Assembly (NCBI GenBank): GCA_003483675.1
Contig: DMYK01000174.1
Location: forward strand, 1,966-12,143
DNA from: Microcoleaceae cyanobacterium UBA11344
GTDB lineage: Bacteria; Cyanobacteriota; Cyanobacteriia; Cyanobacteriales; Microcoleaceae
Direction: 5' to 3'
Length of the DNA: 10,178 nucleotides
Shown here one piece after another: positions 6,741-10,178 of this stretch (position 1 is the first letter of the stretch; every line of letters begins with the position of its first letter). A model generated the notes under the pieces. The model had not been told where the DNA came from. It was given only the letters and a program-made list of their open reading frames with translations, and did not search any database. The position numbers and the translations under genes were made by a program.

Positions 6741-7418
6741 ATGGCTGCAAACCAGCCAGACATCGATATTGCCCCCTTTATCGACCACGCGCTGTTCGAC
6801 CCCACTGCCACGCCAGAGCAAGTAGAAAACTGTTGCCAACAAGCCGATAGATTTGGCTTTGCCACAGTTTGCGTGTATCCCGCCTACGTCCGACAGGCAG
6901 TTGAGCTGCTGCACGGCAAACGCCCCAAAGTCTCTACTGTCATAGGTTTTCCCATCGGTGCAACGACATCAACGGTGAAGCTCTACGAAGCTCTAGAAGC
7001 CGCCGACAGTGGAGCCGCAGAGTTAGATGTCTGCGTTAACTTAGGATTATTGAAAGCTGGAAAAATTGACGAATTCCACCGGCAATTAGCCGAAATTTGT
7101 GAAGAAACTGATCTAACCATCAAAGCAATTATCGAAAGCTCGATGCTTTCCGATGCGGAAAAACAATTAGCGGCTGAGATTTGTATGGAGGCTGGCGCAG
7201 CCTACATTAAAACTAACACTGGCTTTTTTGGCGCGGCGACAGTTGCTGATGTGCGATTCCTAAAGGAAATTACTAAGGGAAGGGTTGGGATTAAAGCCGC
7301 CGGCGGAATTCGTACCCATGAACAAGCTCTAGATTTGATAGTTGCAGGTGCAACTCGTTTGGGGACTTCTCACGGCCCGGAGTTAATCCGACAGCGGGAG
7401 AATTTAGACAATAGTTAA
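6741..7418 (+). CDS. deoC: Deoxyribose-phosphate aldolase DeoC
   Basis: DeoC is a cytosolic class I aldolase that splits 2-deoxyribose 5-phosphate into glyceraldehyde 3-phosphate and acetaldehyde in deoxynucleoside salvage. The product of 225 residues is a normal length. Key parts of the TIM barrel are visible: IDHALFDP (14-21), VCVYP (43-47), IGFPIGA (68-74), ELDVCVN with Asp96, AYIKTNTGF with the Schiff-base Lys157, and [10 protein letters not shown] with the second catalytic Lys185. ATG 6741 is preferred over an in-frame TTG at 6687, which would add 18 non-family residues and overlap the possible promoter. No Shine-Dalgarno is visible, and a 6-bp hairpin overlaps the start codon. recO follows after 192 bp of repeats on the same strand. 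Confidence 0.95.
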   Translation: MAANQPDIDIAPFIDHALFDPTATPEQVENCCQQADRFGFATVCVYPAYVRQAVELLHGKRPKVSTVIGFPIGATTSTVKLYEALEAADSGAAELDVCVNLGLLKAGKIDEFHRQLAEICEETDLTIKAIIESSMLSDAEKQLAAEICMEAGAAYIKTNTGFFGAATVADVRFLKEITKGRVGIKAAGGIRTHEQALDLIVAGATRLGTSHGPELIRQRENLDNS

Positions 7419-7420
7419 TT

Positions 7421-7538
7421 GTTGTTTGTTATTGGTTAGTTGTTAGTTGTGTTAGTTGTTGGTTGCGGTGCCCTGAGCGAAGTCGAAGGGTTAGTTGTTG
7501 GTTGTTGGTTCCAATTACCCTTACCAATAACAAACAAC
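7421..7538. repeat. Inverted repeat with 16-bp perfect arms in the deoC-recO gap
   Basis: GTTGTTTGTTATTGGT (7421-7436) is the exact reverse complement of ACCAATAACAAACAAC (7523-7538). The space between is filled with GTTAGTTGTTGGTT-type repeats whose complements recur downstream (AACCAATAACCAGTAAC). The transcript could fold into a long, GU- and AU-rich stem between the two genes. No T-run marks it as a standard terminator. Confidence 0.65.
7471..7490 (+). repeat. 20-bp palindromic repeat CCCTGAGCGAAGTCGAAGGG
   Basis: This short element has pairing ends CCCT...AGGG and lies in the loop of the larger inverted repeat between deoC and recO. It is related to the copy inside the MFS gene (17 of 20 identical). 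It shares the framework CCTGAGC-N(4-5)-CGAAGG with the 19-bp elements of the chemosensory region. Such CTGAGCGAAGTCGAAG elements are known as dispersed repeats in many cyanobacterial genomes (general knowledge). Confidence 0.65.
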
Positions 7539-7540
7539 CA

Positions 7541-7610
7541 ATAACCAGTAACAAATAACCAGTAACAAATAACCAGTAACAAATAACCAGTAACAAATAA
7601 CCAGTAACAA
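7541..7610 (+). repeat. Five perfect 14-bp tandem repeats (ATAACCAGTAACAA) ending at the recO ATG
   Basis: Five identical 14-bp units occupy 7541-7554, 7555-7568, 7569-7582, 7583-7596 and 7597-7610, and the recO ATG begins at the very next base. The region contains almost no G and no Shine-Dalgarno, so if transcribed it would form an unstructured, A/C-rich leader. Perfect identity suggests recent expansion, and copy number may differ between strains. Confidence 0.95.
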
Positions 7611-8489
7611 ATGATTAGAACTTATAAAGCAACTGGAATTAATCTTAAGAGTATGCCGATCGGCGAATCCGATCGAGTGCTGACAGTTTTAACAAGGGAA
7701 TTCGGCTTAATTCGAGCCGTAGCGCCCGGTGTACGCAAACAACGATCGACCATCGGCGGTAGAAGCGAATTATTTGTCGTCAACGAATTGCTGATTGCCA
7801 AAGGCCGATCGCTCGACAAAATTACCCAAGCCGAAACCGTAGAATCCCATCCGGGCTTGAGTCGAAACCTCGGAAAACTCGCCGGAGCTCAATATTTGGC
7901 CGAATTGGCGATCGCCAGCGCTCTTTCCGACGAGCCCCAAGAAGAACTATTTTGCTTGCTGAGCGAGCACTTGAGCCGTTTGGAGCGTTTGTCCGATCGC
8001 ACAGATACAGACTCCCTAGCCTTACTTATCGCCCACCTAGATCAGGGCATTTTTCACCTGCTAGCCCTAGCCGGCGTTGCACCCCAAGTCCAAGTCTGCT
8101 GCGCCACCAGACGCCCCTTGACCCCAAATTTCAGCGCTCCGAACTGGCAAATTGGATTTAGCATACCTTCTGGGGGAACCTTCAGCTTGTCCGAGTTAGC
8201 CAACTTAGAGATAGAACGATCGCAAACAACGGGCAGTTTTTCCAGTTCCGCTTCCCGTTCCCCGAAAACTTCTGCCAGCAAACACTTGACAGATTTTTAT
8301 ATTAATGCTAATGAACTAAATGCACTGCAACAGTTGGCTAGTCCAGAACTAAAAACAGAGGGGAAAGACGATCGAGCAGCTTGGGTATCAGTAGAAAATA
8401 TTTTGCGACAATATGCACAGTATCATTTGGGTTGTGCGATTCGATCGGGAAGTTCGATCGATAGTTATTTAGAGAGTTTTGAGTTTTGA
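7611..8489 (+). CDS. recO: DNA repair protein RecO
   Basis: RecO is a cytosolic mediator of the RecFOR pathway that helps load RecA onto gapped, SSB-coated DNA. The product of 292 residues starts with the typical OB-fold sequence MIRTYKATGINLKSMPIGESDRVL, then LTREFGLIRAVAPGVRKQRS (28-46) and LFVVNELLIAKG. A helical C-terminal part follows with AQYLAELAIASALSDE (93-108) and LIAHLDQGIFHLLALAG (139-155). The zinc-finger region is reduced: only the pair Cys163-Cys164 is visible where many bacterial homologues have four cysteines. Ser/Thr-rich residues 204-224 form a low-complexity insert. Homology supports the ATG at 7611, immediately after the tandem repeats. The same-strand order deoC-recO-transporter suggests a shared neighbourhood but not necessarily one transcript. 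Confidence 0.93.
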   Translation: MIRTYKATGINLKSMPIGESDRVLTVLTREFGLIRAVAPGVRKQRSTIGGRSELFVVNELLIAKGRSLDKITQAETVESHPGLSRNLGKLAGAQYLAELAIASALSDEPQEELFCLLSEHLSRLERLSDRTDTDSLALLIAHLDQGIFHLLALAGVAPQVQVCCATRRPLTPNFSAPNWQIGFSIPSGGTFSLSELANLEIERSQTTGSFSSSASRSPKTSASKHLTDFYINANELNALQQLASPELKTEGKDDRAAWVSVENILRQYAQYHLGCAIRSGSSIDSYLESFEF

Positions 8490-8557
8490 GTAGAGGAAAA
8501 AGAGCGATCGGCAGGCTCTCACCCCTAACTCGCGTTCCACCCGAACCAGCAAGTATT

Positions 8558-8586
8558 TTCACCTAAAGTCGAAAGATTCTTATAAA
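8558..8586 (+). promoter_or_regulatory. Candidate sigma-70-type promoter upstream of the MFS gene
   Basis: TTCACC (8558-8563) and TATAAA (8581-8586) are separated by 17 bp, matching the -35 and -10 consensus at about 4/6 and 5/6. They lie in the AT-rich part of the 208-bp gap after recO, whose remainder holds only a weak AGAGC/GCTCT stem at 8501-8519. This would give the transporter its own transcript with a leader of about 100-165 nt. Confidence 0.35.
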
Positions 8587-8757
8587 GTTGGATAATAAAA
8601 AAGTTACGAATTATTAAACTTGGCTGTTAAAGCCCTAATTTGAATTTCAGAGCCCGCCGAATCTCGATCGTCAAGAGCGATCCTGCCCCCTAACCCTATG
8701 ATCCGACTTTCCGATTCTGATTTGACAATATCTGTTTTAGCCGTTACCAACCACAAG

Positions 8758-10178
8758 ATGGAAGAAAGAGAAAATTTGCCCGACTTCGACTCTCATCCGG
8801 TTTCCGATCGACAATGGAGCAAGGTACAAGACCCAGAAATGGATAAATATCCCACAACAAAAGAAACAGACTGGGATCACAGCAACAGCGAACCACTAGA
8901 AGCTAAGCCCCCTGGGCCGCCAATTACCACGCCACCCTGGTCACTGAGCGAAGCCGAAGTGTCGGAATTAATTGCTGAAACTCCCAACACAAAAACAGAA
9001 ACAGGATTTCTGCCAATTCTCAAAAACCGCAATTTTCTGGCATTGTGGAGCGGCCAAGTTTTCTCCCAACTAGCAGATAAAGTTTATCTCGTACTGACGA
9101 TCGCCCTCGTAGCCAGCAACTTCCAAGCCCCGGATCAAACCATCAGCAGGTGGGTATCCGCAATCATGATCGCCTTTACAATTCCCGCAGTGCTGTTTGG
9201 GGCGGCCGCCGGCGTTTATGTCGATCGGTGGCCAAAAAAAGCAGTGCTCGTAGCCACAAACCTGCTGCGGGGAGGCTTAGTCTTAACCCTACCAGTGCTG
9301 CTGTGGCTCTCAGAAGGCTTGGAACTAGGTAAATTGCCCCTCGGATTCTGCTTGTTGCTCCTAGTTACATTCCTAGTTTCAACCCTGACTCAATTTTTTG
9401 CCCCAGCAGAACAATCAGCCATTCCCCTAATGGTAGAACGTCGCCACCTGCTCTCGGCCAACTCCCTCTACACCACAACCATGATGGGTTCAGTAATTAT
9501 TGGTTTTGCAGTGGGAGAACCCCTACTAGCTTTAGCCGACACCCTATTTACTAACCTCGGTGGCGGCATCGGTATTGGCAAAGAATTAGTAGTAGGAGGA
9601 AGTTATGCGATCGCCGGAGTGCTGTTACTTTCCCTGAAAACAGGGGAAAAAACCGAGGTCGATCACGAACCACCGCACCCCCTAGCAGATTTGAAAGACG
9701 GCTTGCGTTACATCAACGATCAACCTAAAGTCCGCAACGCTTTAATTCAACTAATTATTTTATTTTCGATTTTTGCAGCCTTAGCAGTTTTAGCGGTGCG
9801 GCTGGCCGAAATACTTCCAGGTATGAGAGCTTCCCAGTTTGGCTTTTTGCTGGCGGCTGTGGGTGTCGGTATGGCTGCTGGAGCCACAACAGTCGGCTAT
9901 CTCGGCCACAAACTTTCTCACTCCCAATTCAGTTTAATCGGATCGATCGGCATGGCAGTTGCTCTGATTGGTCTTTCTGTATTTACACACAATTTGTGGA
10001 TATCCGTACTGTTTATTACCCTGTTGGGTGTATTTGCCGCGATAGTGGGAGTGCCGATGCAGACTACAATTCAAGCAGAAACCCCAGAAGAAATGCGGGG
10101 AAAAGTTTTCGGGCTGCAAAATAATGCCACTAATATCGCCTTGAGTTTACCCTTGGCTTTGGCGGGGGTAGCCGAAAC
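8758..10178 (+). CDS. Major facilitator superfamily transporter (3' end outside window)
   Basis: The frame is open to the window edge, giving about 473 residues without a stop. A soluble N-terminal extension of about 85 residues, acidic and Pro-rich (MEERENLPDFDSHP ... AKPPGPPITTPPW), precedes the membrane domain. Ten segments and the start of an eleventh are visible. They begin with NFLALWSGQVFSQLADKVYL, followed by the loop motif GVYVDRWPKKAV (MFS motif A, G-x3-D-R-x-x-K/R, near residue 150). A cytoplasmic central loop (GEKTEVDHEPPHPLADLKDGLRYI) separates the halves. The second half includes FGFLLAAVGVGMAAGATTVGY and GVPMQTTIQAETPEEMRGKVFGLQNN, typical of the MFS_3/EntS-like exporter group. 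The substrate cannot be told. An in-frame ATG at 8698 would add 20 residues; neither start has a ribosome site, so the start is uncertain. Confidence 0.85.
   Translation, partial: MEERENLPDFDSHPVSDRQWSKVQDPEMDKYPTTKETDWDHSNSEPLEAKPPGPPITTPPWSLSEAEVSELIAETPNTKTETGFLPILKNRNFLALWSGQVFSQLADKVYLVLTIALVASNFQAPDQTISRWVSAIMIAFTIPAVLFGAAAGVYVDRWPKKAVLVATNLLRGGLVLTLPVLLWLSEGLELGKLPLGFCLLLLVTFLVSTLTQFFAPAEQSAIPLMVERRHLLSANSLYTTTMMGSVIIGFAVGEPLLALADTLFTNLGGGIGIGKELVVGGSYAIAGVLLLSLKTGEKTEVDHEPPHPLADLKDGLRYINDQPKVRNALIQLIILFSIFAALAVLAVRLAEILPGMRASQFGFLLAAVGVGMAAGATTVGYLGHKLSHSQFSLIGSIGMAVALIGLSVFTHNLWISVLFITLLGVFAAIVGVPMQTTIQAETPEEMRGKVFGLQNNATNIALSLPLALAGVAE
8942..8961 (+). repeat. 20-bp palindromic repeat inside the MFS N-terminal extension
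   Basis: CACTGAGCGAAGCCGAAGTG matches the intergenic copy at 7471-7490 at 17 of 20 positions. Of its three differences, two are compensating: the pair C-G near the ends (CCCT...AGGG) is A-T here (CACT...AGTG), so the hairpin is kept. It is translated in frame as part of WSLSEAEVSEL in the non-membrane extension. Confidence 0.65.

Noticed and set aside
7541..7610. CRISPR array
   Set aside because: The 14-bp units are directly contiguous with no spacers, the unit is too short, and no cas genes are present.
8722..8745. TTGACA as a -35 box for the transporter
   Set aside because: No -10-like sequence lies 16-18 bp downstream, and it falls inside the possible N-terminal coding extension.

Overview
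The window looks like cyanobacterial chromosomal DNA, probably from a filamentous Oscillatoriales-type organism. The palindrome GCGATCGC (HIP1) recurs many times (e.g. near 95, 4642, 5695, 6269, 6450, 6560, 7909, 9608). The gene order deoC-recO-MFS transporter and the CheW-MCP-CheW-CheA-CheB series also fit cyanobacteria. The lineage is inferred; no rRNA or marker gene is present.

Bases 1-1137: the tail of an unidentified upstream gene (2-112), a small secreted protein built from two copies of one beta-rich domain (174-839), and about 300 bp holding a perfect hairpin repeat, a doubtful 52-codon ORF and a short CACAGAG-type repeat.

Bases 1138-2199: the most interesting gene. It is a recognisable bacterial pentameric ligand-gated ion channel (the GLIC/ELIC, Cys-loop receptor superfamily). 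It has a signal peptide, an extracellular beta domain with the YPFD motif and four membrane segments. One reading frame covers all of it, interrupted by a single amber codon at 1729-1731.

Bases 2331-6604: a chemosensory operon in decay. A first cheW is intact. The mcp is complete except for a frameshifted C-terminal tail. A second cheW is broken by two frame changes and a stop. cheA keeps its HPt domain and part of the following region, is frameshifted at a G7 tract, and is then joined by a large deletion to the last ~95 codons of cheB. Four copies of a 19-bp imperfect palindrome lie in the mcp tail and cheW2; three coincide with reading-frame damage. The cluster can no longer encode a CheA kinase or an active CheB, so the surviving CheW and MCP could only work with kinases encoded elsewhere.

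Bases 6741-10178: healthy housekeeping genes, all on the + strand: deoC (deoxyribose-phosphate aldolase), recO (recombinational repair) and a major facilitator transporter running off the right end. The deoC-recO gap is built almost wholly of repeats, including five perfect 14-bp tandem copies that end exactly at the recO ATG. Short palindromes related to those in the chemosensory region lie in this gap and, in frame, inside the transporter gene. No tRNA, rRNA, transposase or CRISPR array was seen. No convincing protein-coding gene was found on the - strand.
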